A DNA stretch of 64,000 nucleotides from Pseudomonadota bacterium (GTDB lineage Bacteria > Pseudomonadota > Alphaproteobacteria > Rhodospirillales > Magnetospirillaceae). A model generated the notes under the pieces. The model did not search any database and was not told the DNA's origin. It saw nothing but the letters and a program-made list of their open reading frames with translations. The DNA is taken from positions 18,493 to 82,492 of the forward strand of contig JAJZVW010000017.1 in NCBI GenBank assembly GCA_021847015.1, read 5' to 3'. The position numbers and the translations under genes were made by a program. Positions 53,039 through 61,254 of the stretch are shown here, piece by piece (within the stretch, counting starts at the first letter, position 1; each line of letters opens with the position of its first letter).

Positions 53039-55024
53039 CTACGCCAGACGGTGTTTGACCGAGGTTTTTCCCGCCGGAGCGGGAGGAATGTCCGGCGCCT
53101 TCGACGCGGCGGCCGGGGACGCCGGCTTGGCCGGCGTGGCGGCCAGGGGCGCAGGGGTCATTCGCGCGACCAGGTCGGCGGATGACCCTTTCGACACGCT
53201 TCGCGCCGCCGCCATGGCCTGCCATTGATCGGGCCTCAGGCTGGAGAGCCTCAAATGCGCCGCCATGGCCATGTTGTAGATTCGGCAGTCGTGATAGTGG
53301 TTTTCACCCGACGCCACCCACTCGCGGACCACGCGGCCCTTGACTTGACGGTCGGCCAGATGCTCGGCGGCGAGCTGCTGGAAGTAGCGCTCGTCCTGGA
53401 ATTCGCCGAAATGCAGATATCCCGGCGGATCGGCCTCGGCGCCGTCGCGGCGCCCCTCCTTGCGGAGATTGGCGTAGAGCTCGGCTTTGAGCGACCACGT
53501 CCCCACCGGCCACAGCATCACGCCGCGCCGGATCTTCTTACCCCTGCGGGTGATGTCCTGTTTTGACGGCGTCCCCACCGGCGGATGATACCACCCCGGC
53601 TGTCCCTTCACCGCGTAGGCGCGATGGCGCGAGCGGACCCACTGATACACTTGGTTGGTGGCGTAGCCCGCATCGACGGCGAACGCCTCGATGCTTTGCA
53701 GGTTCCCACCCCCGTCTTCGTACTGGCGCCCGGCGACGTCCCCCAGTTTGCGCCAGACCTCGCCGGCCTCGTCAGCCGTGTCGCCTTCGAGAAATCCACA
53801 ATCGACCACCCAGCTTACGAGTCCCGCGCCCCAGCCGACGATCTCGTAATAGATCCCGGATTTCTGGACGTCCGCGCCGCCGGTGAGGACCAGCGCTCCG
53901 AGCGGCAGCACGCATGGCGGATAGGCTTCCCGGCGCGCGTACAGCAGCTTCCACTCGGGCGCTTCGCCGCGCTCTTCCCACCCGAGGCCAAGCCACAGAT
54001 TGGTGAACGTCTTGAGCTTGGACGGGTCGTCCTTGGACTCGAGAAACTTCGCCGCGATGTCGTCCCACCCCACCAGGAGGGAATGCAGCGTGTCGATATG
54101 GTAGGACGGATACCGCCCCGGTCCCGGAGCGGCGGCGATCCAGCGGCCGGCCCGCACCATGGCTTCCTTCTGCCAATGCTCGATGGGGGCGCCGCAATGG
54201 CGGCAGGCGTACCACGCGTTATGCGGCCAGCCCTTCTCGAAGCGCAGGCCGCCCAGGCCCTTGGCGTCGGGGAAGAACTCCAGGCGCTGGAATTCGCCGC
54301 AATGGGGGCACGGGACGTGCCAATATCGCTGATCTCCGCCTTCGAATAGCTTATCGACCCGGCCGCCCTTGAGGGTCGGCGTCGATCCCAGCAGCCGCTT
54401 CCAGTCGCCGCTGGCCAGAAAGGACATCTGGCGCGCTTCCAGCATACCCAGCGGGTCGCCCTGGCCGTCCAGGTCGGCGGGCCATTCGTCGATCTCGTCG
54501 CCGAACGCGAATTTGACTGTCTTGGACCGCAGATCGGCCGCCGAGTTGGCGCCCGTTATGATGATCGAGCCCCCGGCAAAGCGTTTGTTGAGGGCCGTGC
54601 TCCCGTCCGAGCTGCGCGACAACTGGCGGCGCACTTTCTGCCGAAGGATCGGCGACGCCTCGATCGACGGCGACAGCTTGTCGCGGTTGAAATCCTGGGC
54701 CACCGTGATGGTCGGCAGCACCATCATGGTCTTCGCCGGCGCGACGTCCACCACGTAGCCCAGCCATACCTGACCGACCTGGGTGAAGCCGGTTTGCGCG
54801 GACTTCCGGACGCCCACCAAGTTGGTTGGCGATGACGACGCCAAGTGGTCGACGATCTCCTCGAGGTACGGCGTGAGCGACGGGTCCCAGAGCTCGCCGG
54901 AGCGAGGACCGTCCGGAACGACCAGGTTGATCTTTCCCCAGGCCGACGGCATGACGTCCGGAGTCGGCGCGATGCCCGCGGCCAAGGCGCCGAGGACAGC
55001 GGCAAAGGCCTTAGCTCGGTCCAT
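53039..55024 (-). CDS. Terminase large subunit (lambda gpA family)
   Basis: 661 aa. The ATPase P-loop variant VRKSAQTGFTQ lies at residues 72-82 and Walker B FAFGDEIDEWP near 172. CPHCG and CRHCG Cys pairs are at roughly 240 and 275, and a nuclease domain (ALVLTGGADVQKSGIYYEIVGWG, with AVDAGYATNQVYQWV) follows. It cuts concatemers at cos or pac and drives packaging. The Pro/Ala-rich C-terminus probably binds the portal. It overlaps the small subunit gene by 14 bp. Confidence 0.95.
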   Translation of the reverse strand: MDRAKAFAAVLGALAAGIAPTPDVMPSAWGKINLVVPDGPRSGELWDPSLTPYLEEIVDHLASSSPTNLVGVRKSAQTGFTQVGQVWLGYVVDVAPAKTMMVLPTITVAQDFNRDKLSPSIEASPILRQKVRRQLSRSSDGSTALNKRFAGGSIIITGANSAADLRSKTVKFAFGDEIDEWPADLDGQGDPLGMLEARQMSFLASGDWKRLLGSTPTLKGGRVDKLFEGGDQRYWHVPCPHCGEFQRLEFFPDAKGLGGLRFEKGWPHNAWYACRHCGAPIEHWQKEAMVRAGRWIAAAPGPGRYPSYHIDTLHSLLVGWDDIAAKFLESKDDPSKLKTFTNLWLGLGWEERGEAPEWKLLYARREAYPPCVLPLGALVLTGGADVQKSGIYYEIVGWGAGLVSWVVDCGFLEGDTADEAGEVWRKLGDVAGRQYEDGGGNLQSIEAFAVDAGYATNQVYQWVRSRHRAYAVKGQPGWYHPPVGTPSKQDITRRGKKIRRGVMLWPVGTWSLKAELYANLRKEGRRDGAEADPPGYLHFGEFQDERYFQQLAAEHLADRQVKGRVVREWVASGENHYHDCRIYNMAMAAHLRLSSLRPDQWQAMAAARSVSKGSSADLVARMTPAPLAATPAKPASPAAASKAPDIPPAPAGKTSVKHRLA

Positions 55025-55598
55025 CCTCGCGGTCCTCGTCGGCGGCCGACAGGGTCAGGGTCTCGGCCAGTTGTTCGCGCATGGTCCGCGCCTCGCGGCG
55101 CAGCAGATCGCGAACGGCGTTCGCACCACCCTCCTTCGCGGCTGCCGTGATGCTGTCGGCCAGCAGGTGCAGCCGGTCGATGCGGTCGCCGATCCGCCGC
55201 GCGGCCGCCACCATGGCCTCGGTGACGTCCTCGACGCGAAGGAGTTTCCCCTCGCGCTCCTCGAGTTCCATCTCGAGCTTCCGGCGCTTCACCCGCTCGG
55301 TGAGGGTCAGTTCGTCGTAGTAGCCGTTGCCCTTCTCTCGCGGGCGCCCGTCGCGGGGCTTGTCCGCCGGATCTTCCGGCGGCGCATCTAGCGGCAAACG
55401 CTGCTGTTGGCTTCCGAGGCAGATCCGGCCGCGATCGGCGAGCATGACCAGAGCGTCCTGCACCACCACGCGGCCGTTGCCCGTCTTCGGCAGATAGGGC
55501 GCTTTCGATACCGCCTGGTGGCTCATCCGGAGACCGTAGGTTTTCTCCAGCAGCCGCGAGAAATCCCGCGGCCCCATCGTCTCGGGAATGGCATCCAT
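55011..55598 (-). CDS. Terminase small subunit (Nu1-like)
   Basis: 195 aa. The N-terminal RDFSRLLEKTYGLRMSHQAVSKAPYLPKTGNGRVVVQDALVML is a winged-helix-like DNA-binding domain as in Nu1. A long charged coiled coil follows (LTLTERVKRRKLEMELEEREGKLLRVEDV ... LRREARTMREQLAETL) for assembly with the large subunit. The start at 55598 (MDAIPETMG) is preferred; a 16-residue extension would be encoded by the GGCAAC repeats. One GCGAACGGCGTTCGC site (55110-55124) is inside the gene. Confidence 0.8.
   Translation of the reverse strand: MDAIPETMGPRDFSRLLEKTYGLRMSHQAVSKAPYLPKTGNGRVVVQDALVMLADRGRICLGSQQQRLPLDAPPEDPADKPRDGRPREKGNGYYDELTLTERVKRRKLEMELEEREGKLLRVEDVTEAMVAAARRIGDRIDRLHLLADSITAAAKEGGANAVRDLLRREARTMREQLAETLTLSAADEDREDGPS
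55110..55124. promoter_or_regulatory. GCGAACGGCGTTCGC palindrome, site 5
   Basis: A perfect palindrome within the coding sequence of the small terminase gene, in the part for GGANAVRDLL. Confidence 0.5.
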
Positions 55599-55601
55599 CG
55601 T

Positions 55602-55647
55602 GGCAACCCTGGGCAACGAGACCGGCAACCCCGGCAACCGTGGCAAC
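55602..55647. repeat. Five GGCAAC repeats upstream of small terminase (cosB-like candidate)
   Basis: GGCAAC occurs at 55602, 55612, 55624, 55633 and 55642, i.e. five copies in 46 bp at 9-12-bp steps, or about one helical turn. It lies directly before the small terminase start codon, where lambda has its cos/Nu1-binding R sites. A run of CCC/GGG-rich short palindromic sequence (55690-55765, including GGGGTACCCC) fills the rest of the gap. Confidence 0.5.
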
Positions 55648-55774
55648 TAACTGGAAATCCTGGAAAACTGCCGAAAGATTGCAGCGCGCAATACCCGTGG
55701 GTTCGGCGGACCCAGGAAGGACCCATGGAGGGGTACCCCCCCCTACCCATCGGTCACCCATCCCTACCCGATGG

Positions 55775-56452
55775 TCATGGGCGCCGGGCTGACTGGAGGG
55801 CCGAGGCGAAGGCGGCGGCGAACTGACGACGCCAGACGTTGGCGACGACGCGACGACCTCGATCCTGGTAGCCGAGGCGCTGTTTGACCGGTAGAGGGTC
55901 CTCGAATCGGATCAGCAGCTTGAGGCCGGTGCGGACACCGTCAACTTGGCGCTGGGTGTTCCCCTTGGCGCCGCGCGTGCCATCCCGTCGCGGACCATTG
56001 GGTGGACGCTGCCAAACGCCGGAGACCGTCTGACCTGATCGGAACTTGACCGTGCCGACGAAGACGTTGGCGTTGCCCTTAAGGCGAGCCAGCGCGGCGC
56101 GCGGCAGGTTTCCGTACTGATTGACGGAGACGTTCTTGGGCACCAGCAGCCCTCGCTTACCGCCGAGGTAGTGATCGCCACCGTCCTCGTACGGTTCGAG
56201 GTAAGCCGCGGCGATATCCTTGACCAGCACGGCGGCCTGAAGGCTGGCTTTAGTCGCCGGCCGAACCACCACCGCGTTGACGGTGAACGGCGTCGGGTTG
56301 TCGAAGATCTTGCGGATTGCGCTCTTTTCGGCCCCCTGGACCATCTTGGCCGTGGCCGTAAGAGCCTTTGCCGTGGCGAATGGCACTTGCTTGCGGGCGA
56401 AGTCGTCCAGCTGGCGCTCAAGGGCCTTGGCATCAACCTTGATCCGGATCAT
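55775..56452 (-). CDS. Phage structural-type protein of unknown function (gpZ-like)
   Basis: 225 aa. DDFARKQVPFATAKALTATAKMVQGAEKSAIRKIFDNPTPFTVNAVVVRPATKASLQAAVLVKD is a conserved block of phage proteins distantly like minor tail protein Z. The C-terminal half is basic. It lies upstream of the terminase and not among the tail genes, which is unusual. The start is set at 56452 (MIRIKVDAKAL); a terminator-like stem precedes it. Confidence 0.6.
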   Translation of the reverse strand: MIRIKVDAKALERQLDDFARKQVPFATAKALTATAKMVQGAEKSAIRKIFDNPTPFTVNAVVVRPATKASLQAAVLVKDIAAAYLEPYEDGGDHYLGGKRGLLVPKNVSVNQYGNLPRAALARLKGNANVFVGTVKFRSGQTVSGVWQRPPNGPRRDGTRGAKGNTQRQVDGVRTGLKLLIRFEDPLPVKQRLGYQDRGRRVVANVWRRQFAAAFASALQSARRP

Positions 56453-56457
56453 GGACG

Positions 56458-56500
56458 GCCCCAAAAGCGAAGCGCCCGCCACGGTTTCCCGTGCGGGCGC
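56458..56500 (-). terminator. Terminator-like stem before the packaging operon
   Basis: On the - strand GCGCCCGC-ACGG-GAAA-CCGT-G-GCGGGCGC (56500-56472) is followed by TTCGCTTTTGGGG. It separates the replication/early genes from the packaging and late genes and sits 20 bp before the 56452 start codon. Confidence 0.6.
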
Positions 56501-56530
56501 ATCAACTGCAAGCATTCCCCATAAGGGGCG

Positions 56531-57007
56531 TTATTTTCGGAATTCTGTCAACAAAAGTTTTCGTCGGCACCCATATTTTTCCGAGAGCCGCGAGACCAGC
56601 ACCCCCACCATCGCATAGAACGCCTTCCTCAGCCCCTCGCCGCTCCGCCGGTCAGGGTCGGCCTGCGCCGCCCGGCGCCACGACAATCCCAAAAAGAACC
56701 ACTTGAACAGGCGCCGCTGATCCTGCATCGGCAGCAGACCGGGCCATTCGCACGCCACCTCGTGGGCCCGCGAGATTTCGCGCGGTCCCGGCCGCTCAAA
56801 CTCCCGATCTGATTCCACGGGCACCAACCCAACGCCCGGAAGCCGCCGATAGACGTCACGAGCCTCGACGATCCTGTCGATGACGGCCTGCTCGACCGGA
56901 TCGTCGCTGGTAGTGTGGCCCTTGCGACGGACGCGCCGCGCGACCTCGACCGGCACCGCCACGCGGTCAGGACCGAACTCGTTACCCAATACCTTGGCAT
57001 CCCGCAT
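56531..57007 (-). CDS. Hypothetical phage protein
   Basis: 158 aa, charged (about a third Arg, Glu, Asp), mostly helical: MRDAKVLGNEFGPDRVAVPVEVARRVRRKG, then ISRAHEVACEWPGLLPMQDQRRLFKWFFLGLSWRRAAQ. The RLFKWFFLGLSWRRAA segment is a conserved-looking amphipathic helix. The position between replication genes and terminase would suit a late regulator, but there is no recognisable HTH. The start at 57007 follows GAGG. Confidence 0.55.
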   Translation of the reverse strand: MRDAKVLGNEFGPDRVAVPVEVARRVRRKGHTTSDDPVEQAVIDRIVEARDVYRRLPGVGLVPVESDREFERPGPREISRAHEVACEWPGLLPMQDQRRLFKWFFLGLSWRRAAQADPDRRSGEGLRKAFYAMVGVLVSRLSEKYGCRRKLLLTEFRK

Positions 57008-57020
57008 GATTTCTGCCTCC

Positions 57021-57198
57021 TGTCCATCCGTGTCCACCGACTTCGCCGCCGCCTGGACACCGCTAACCCTTGCAGACCTTGGGTTTGTCCAGGTGTCCAC
57101 CCTTGTCCAGGCAGATCACCCACACACTTCCCCGCACACACGCACGCATATGGCGGAACCGAAAAACGCCCGGACAACCCGGACACCTGGACAAACCC
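57021..57198. other. Iteron-rich noncoding region, candidate phage replication origin
   Basis: TGTCC/GGACA occurs nine times: 57021, 57031, 57055, 57086, 57094, 57104, 57172, 57181 and 57189. GGGTTTGTCCAGGTGTCC (57081-57098) and its exact reverse complement (57181-57198) form an 18-bp inverted repeat 82 bp apart. The whole 57008-57262 gap is otherwise noncoding and lies immediately downstream of the primase-helicase gene. Confidence 0.5.
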
Positions 57199-57262
57199 AG
57201 GATTTCCGCGCTCTCGCGCCGTCCACCCGCCGACGATCAGCCCGGACGCGCCCGGACGGCCA

Positions 57263-58840
57263 TCAGGTCTCCCACGTCGCGAGGTCGAATTCGTCCCCGC
57301 CGCGCGCCGATGCGCCTCCCTCTCCGCCGGCAGGGAGAGAGGGCGCCGGCGGCGGATTTTCGCCGGCTGGCGCCTCGCTCTCTTCGTCCCAGGCGATCTT
57401 CCAGCGCACCAAGCCCTCGAAATGCTCGCGGCACTCCTTCAGCGCCGGAAAGGCCTTGTAGCCGTTCTTACGTTCGGTCATCGGCTCGCCCTTGTGGTCA
57501 TGCATCGGCACGCCTTCGGCGTCGTACTTCTGCACGTTGATCTTCTGGCCATCGCGGATCGGCTTGGGCAGCAGCTTTCGGAGCGCCTGCCCCCACTGTT
57601 CCTTGTGCAGACGCCTCGCCTTGCCGAGCTTTTCGGCATAGCGGACATAGCTGTCGTAAAACGGCTCGATAGCCACTTCCGCCAGCCAGGCCTTGTGGGC
57701 CGGGATCAGCGTCCCAGCGCGAAGGCGATCCAGCCACCACGCCTGGATCTCGGTCATGCTGGCCATCTTCTGTTCGAACAATGCCTCGGTCGCCGGAATG
57801 GTCCGCAGGTCCACCTGGGACAGGTCGAACCGCATCAGGTAGGTCAGCAGATGTTCGCGACCTCCCTTGTCCATCTCCTCGTCGATCTTGGCGAAGAACG
57901 TCTTGTCCTGGAGGTTGCCGTTGCCCACGTCGAGCACGGCGAAGCGCCGCTCCTCGAACCCGGCCGGCACCACCCATTCATTGTTCGACGTCACCATCAG
58001 CCGGATCAGGTTGCGGACCTTGACCGGGTCTACGCCTTTCTTTTCAATAAGATGGACGGAAGAGGTAACAAGCGACTTTAGTTTGCCCTCCGCCGTCTTG
58101 TCGCCGGCCCAAAAGCCTTCGTCGGCCTGCAACATCAGACAGGTCAGCATGTGGGCGTTGAACGAGCCCACCAGATGCTTGGGATCGTCGATCAGAACGT
58201 GGTGAGGGCCGATCAGCGATCCCACGACGTCGCCGGGCTTGGATTTGCCGCACCCCTGCAATCCGCGCAGCACCAGCGCCACGCCGATCCGCTCGGTCGG
58301 CCGCTGGATCATATGCGCGAACCACCCCCACACCCACCGGGCGATGTTGGCGTCGCCGCGCGCGACGTTTTTCAGGATGTGCTCGTGGAAGGTCGGGAAA
58401 TGCTTCCGCGCATGGTCCCGCATGTCGGGATAATGCGGCGCCGGCTCGACCGTGAAGCCGCGCCACAGGTTGAACCATTTCGGCGGCACGCCTTCGGGCG
58501 CGAACGCCACGCCCTGGTAGGACAGCCGCTTGGGATGCTTCTTCCAGATCACCGCGATCGAGGTGATTTTATCAGTTTCGCCGTCCGTGACGCGCTCCGT
58601 CTCCAGGAACGCCAGGAACGCGGAAACCGTCAGGAAATTGACGATGGGCTTACCGTCGAAATCGAAGGTCTGGTGCAGGATCAGCGCCTTGTCGCCCACC
58701 AGCACCATGGCATATTCTTGATTCAGATCCTCGATGCGCTTTTCGATGTCCTTGTCGCCGACGGCGGCGTTGCCCTTGGTCTTGCGCGCTCCCCGGCCGC
58801 GAGCGCGGCGGACGTCGTCAAGCTTGATCGGCTTGGCCAT
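57263..58840 (-). CDS. Phage primase-helicase (DUF5906 / SF3-like)
   Basis: 525 aa. The N-terminal ~180 residues lack a known fold. Walker A GLQGCGKS is at 193-200, followed by DDPKHLVGSFNAHMLTCLMLQADEGFWAGDKTAEGKLKSLVTS (Walker B and sensor region) and RLMVTSNNEWVVPAGFEERRFAVLDV, typical of the DUF5906 helicase group in phage and plasmid primases. It probably unwinds DNA at the adjacent origin. The ATG at 58840 lies within the primase 3' end (23-bp overlap). Longer upstream frames are inside the primase gene. Confidence 0.85.
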   Translation of the reverse strand: MAKPIKLDDVRRARGRGARKTKGNAAVGDKDIEKRIEDLNQEYAMVLVGDKALILHQTFDFDGKPIVNFLTVSAFLAFLETERVTDGETDKITSIAVIWKKHPKRLSYQGVAFAPEGVPPKWFNLWRGFTVEPAPHYPDMRDHARKHFPTFHEHILKNVARGDANIARWVWGWFAHMIQRPTERIGVALVLRGLQGCGKSKPGDVVGSLIGPHHVLIDDPKHLVGSFNAHMLTCLMLQADEGFWAGDKTAEGKLKSLVTSSVHLIEKKGVDPVKVRNLIRLMVTSNNEWVVPAGFEERRFAVLDVGNGNLQDKTFFAKIDEEMDKGGREHLLTYLMRFDLSQVDLRTIPATEALFEQKMASMTEIQAWWLDRLRAGTLIPAHKAWLAEVAIEPFYDSYVRYAEKLGKARRLHKEQWGQALRKLLPKPIRDGQKINVQKYDAEGVPMHDHKGEPMTERKNGYKAFPALKECREHFEGLVRWKIAWDEESEAPAGENPPPAPSLPAGGEGGASARGGDEFDLATWET

Positions 58841-60773
58841 CGATCCCCTCCCCGCCCTCGACCATGATCGTCGGACACCGCAGGCGCGGCGGACGCACGC
58901 GCTCGTGCAGCTGCTCGGCCAGCTCGACCGTTTCCCCCACCAATGCCGACACCCCTCCCAGCACGTCCCAGACGCGGCGCCAATCCACCACCAGCACGGC
59001 GCCATCGCCATCGGCGGTCATCCGCAGCCATGACAGCGGGCTTTCGGCCACTTTCACCGGCCGCGTCAGTCCCCTGCCCTCGAAATCCAGCGATTCGGCG
59101 ACGGCGTTTTCGCCCAGCACCACGGCGCGGCCGGTGCGGCTGGCCAGGTCTCCGGTGCGCGGGTTCCACGCCACCAGATCCAGCGGCGCCCCCTGTCCGG
59201 GCGCGCCTTCCCATTCGGGGATGATCACCAGCCCGGCCGCGCCGTCTTCCGGCTCCCAGAGAGAGGGAGGCGGCGCGCCGGCCCAGGCCATGCCCTCGGG
59301 ATATTTGCCCTTGATGGCCTTGCCGCGCGCGAAGCCGACGCCGCCCCAGGCGGACACCAGCTTTTGCCAGTCGACGCCCTGGCGTTCGATCCATTCGCGC
59401 ACCGGGCCGGCTTCGGCCTCCCGGCGCGCCCGCTCCCACTCGTTGGCCAGCCATTTCACGCCGGGAAGCGGCGCGGTTCGCTTTTTCGACCGCCCCAGCA
59501 GCACGTCCGGCGCCGGCGCCTCGTATCCCCAGCGCAGCCGGCGGCGAAATTCGCCCAGCATATGACGCCGCGCGCGGCCGTCGGGGATCACCGAGGCCCG
59601 CGTGAACAATTCGGCCTCGAACGCCGCCAGCCGTTCCGGTGTTTCCGGCGGAAACCTCCGTTCTGAGAGCTGCCAGACCACGTCGGACAACGGCCGTGCC
59701 CGCGACAGCGCGCCGCGCATGGCGTCCGGTCCGCTGGCGCGGATCAGGCTGTCGGGATCTTCCTTGGCCGGCAAAACCGCGAAACGCAGGGTCCGTCCGA
59801 TGGCCAGCATCGGCAGCGCGCGCTCGCAGGCCCGTTCCATGGCCCGCTGCCCGGCCGAATCGCCGTCCATGCATAAAACCGGCTCGGCGGCCAGCGCCCA
59901 AAGCTGCTCCAACTGGCGTTCGGTCAGCGCCGTTCCCAACGGCGCCACGGCGAAGGCCAAATCCGCCTGGTGCATGGCGACCACGTCGAGATAGCCCTCG
60001 ACCACCGCCGCCACGCCTTCCTTCGCCGCGCCCTCGCGGGCATGGGCGAAGCCGTAGAGCACGGCGCCCTTGTCGAAGATCGGCGTCGCCGGCGAATTCA
60101 GGTATTTGGGTTGGCCATCTCCCAGGGTACGCGCGCCGAAGGCGATGACGCGCCCGCGCCGGTCGGTGATGGGAAACGTGACGCGGCCCCGGAACAGATC
60201 GCCGGTCGATCCGTCCTCGCGCTGGCGCAACAGGCCAGCTTCCAGCAACAGTGCCTCGGGAAACCGCGACCCCATCAGCGCCGATTTCAGCCCGTCCCGC
60301 TCCGGCGCCCAGCCCACGCGGAACCGGGCGATGCTGTCTTCGGACACTCCGCGCCCGAGCAGGTATTCCAGCCCGGCGTTGCCCTGCGGCTTGCGGAGAT
60401 TTTCCTCGAACAGCACACAGGCCGCTTCCATGGCCTCGTACAGCGTCGCGCGCCGCGCCTCGTGCTCGCGTTCCTCTGGGCTGGCCTTGGGCACCTCCAG
60501 GCCGGCCTCCGCCGCCAGGCGCTCGACTGCGTCCAGGAACGACAGGCCATAGGCGCGCATCTCGAAATCGATGATCCCGCCATGCGCCCCGCAACCGAAG
60601 CAGTGAAAAAAGCCCTTGTCGTCATTGACCGTGAACGACGGCGTCTTTTCGTTGTGGAACGGGCACAGCCCATGGAATTCGCGACCGGCCTTGGTCAACA
60701 CCGTGCGGCGGGTGACCACCGACGACACCGAAACGCGGGATTTGAGGTCGTCGAGGAACGATGGCGCCAGCAT
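58818..60773 (-). CDS. DnaG-like phage primase
   Basis: 651 aa. A CHC2 zinc ribbon at the N-terminus (CPFH at 37-40, HCFGCG at 57-62) is followed by a DnaG catalytic core (LEYLLGRGVSEDSIARFRVGWAPERDGL, FPITDRRGRVIAFGARTL, KYLNSPATPIF) and the TOPRIM motifs (VVEGYLDVVAMHQ; CMDGDSAGQRAMERA). The DnaB-binding C-terminus of host DnaG is replaced by an unrelated ~250-residue region. It makes RNA primers for phage replication. A palindromic site overlaps its first codons' upstream bases. Confidence 0.93.
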   Translation of the reverse strand: MLAPSFLDDLKSRVSVSSVVTRRTVLTKAGREFHGLCPFHNEKTPSFTVNDDKGFFHCFGCGAHGGIIDFEMRAYGLSFLDAVERLAAEAGLEVPKASPEEREHEARRATLYEAMEAACVLFEENLRKPQGNAGLEYLLGRGVSEDSIARFRVGWAPERDGLKSALMGSRFPEALLLEAGLLRQREDGSTGDLFRGRVTFPITDRRGRVIAFGARTLGDGQPKYLNSPATPIFDKGAVLYGFAHAREGAAKEGVAAVVEGYLDVVAMHQADLAFAVAPLGTALTERQLEQLWALAAEPVLCMDGDSAGQRAMERACERALPMLAIGRTLRFAVLPAKEDPDSLIRASGPDAMRGALSRARPLSDVVWQLSERRFPPETPERLAAFEAELFTRASVIPDGRARRHMLGEFRRRLRWGYEAPAPDVLLGRSKKRTAPLPGVKWLANEWERARREAEAGPVREWIERQGVDWQKLVSAWGGVGFARGKAIKGKYPEGMAWAGAPPPSLWEPEDGAAGLVIIPEWEGAPGQGAPLDLVAWNPRTGDLASRTGRAVVLGENAVAESLDFEGRGLTRPVKVAESPLSWLRMTADGDGAVLVVDWRRVWDVLGGVSALVGETVELAEQLHERVRPPRLRCPTIMVEGGEGIDGQADQA

Positions 60774-61159
60774 CAGCGAACGCCGTTCGTTTGATGACGC
60801 ACGGACGGCCAGATAACGGGCTCATATCCCATGGACCGCAAAAAGACGTTCGCCGCCGCCACCACTTGGGCCGCGCCGGCCGGGCGCCCGTCGAGGCGGA
60901 AGCCCAACGGGCATTTGGGAACCCGTTGAATCCGGCCGGGCAGCGCCAACAGCGCGCGGTCGAGTTCTGTCCAGATCCCATCGCCATCATAGCCCCGCGC
61001 CGGCGCGGACAGCATCAGGTCGATTTGGCGCAGAATTTCTTTCGGCCGGCGCGGCGCCAATTCGGCCAATATCTTCGATACAGGCCACAGATTTTGCCAC
61101 GCGCGCCGCAACAGCGCGGCCTCGGCGGCCGAGAATTCGGCGTGCCGGCAGCGGCCCAT
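60773..61159 (-). CDS. Hypothetical early phage protein
   Basis: 128 aa. The first half (FSAAEAALLRRAWQNLWPVSKILAELAPRRPKEILRQIDLML) has the look of an HTH / Myb-like DNA-binding segment, and the second (LGFRLDGRPAGAAQVVAAANVFLRSMGYEPVIWPSVRH) is a mixed fold. Function unknown. It shares one base with the primase start and is divergent from higB; its promoter probably overlaps the HigA-type operator at 61175. Confidence 0.6.
   Translation of the reverse strand: MGRCRHAEFSAAEAALLRRAWQNLWPVSKILAELAPRRPKEILRQIDLMLSAPARGYDGDGIWTELDRALLALPGRIQRVPKCPLGFRLDGRPAGAAQVVAAANVFLRSMGYEPVIWPSVRHQTNGVR
60776..60790. promoter_or_regulatory. GCGAACG-C-CGTTCGT palindrome, site 6
   Basis: A near-perfect copy with the last base changed, 3 bp upstream of the primase start codon and within the 3' end of the preceding gene. 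Confidence 0.5.
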
Positions 61160-61174
61160 CACAGCACCACCGAC

Positions 61175-61224
61175 GTATCACAACGCGATACTTTTTTCTT
61201 GGCGTTCGTATCGCCATATGATAC
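61175..61224. promoter_or_regulatory. Paired GTATC-N7-GATAC operators of the higBA unit
   Basis: GTATC-ACAACGC-GATAC (61175-61191) and GTATC-GCCATAT-GATAC (61208-61224) have the same arms and spacing and are 33 bp apart, about three helical turns. They lie in the divergent gap between higB and the 61159 gene, as expected for autoregulation by HigA. Confidence 0.72.
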
Positions 61225-61254
61225 GTTGCAGGCATTGAGACCGGGGGAACGCCG

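Noticed and set aside
55602..55647. An N-terminal extension of the small terminase encoded by the GGCAAC repeats
   Set aside because: It would give a low-complexity leader (MPRLPGLPVSLPRVAT) with no ribosome site. A noncoding packaging signal is a better explanation, although not proven.
57008..57262. CRISPR array interpretation of the GGACA repeats
   Set aside because: Repeat units are only about 5-9 bp, irregularly spaced and in both orientations, with no uniform spacers and no cas genes.
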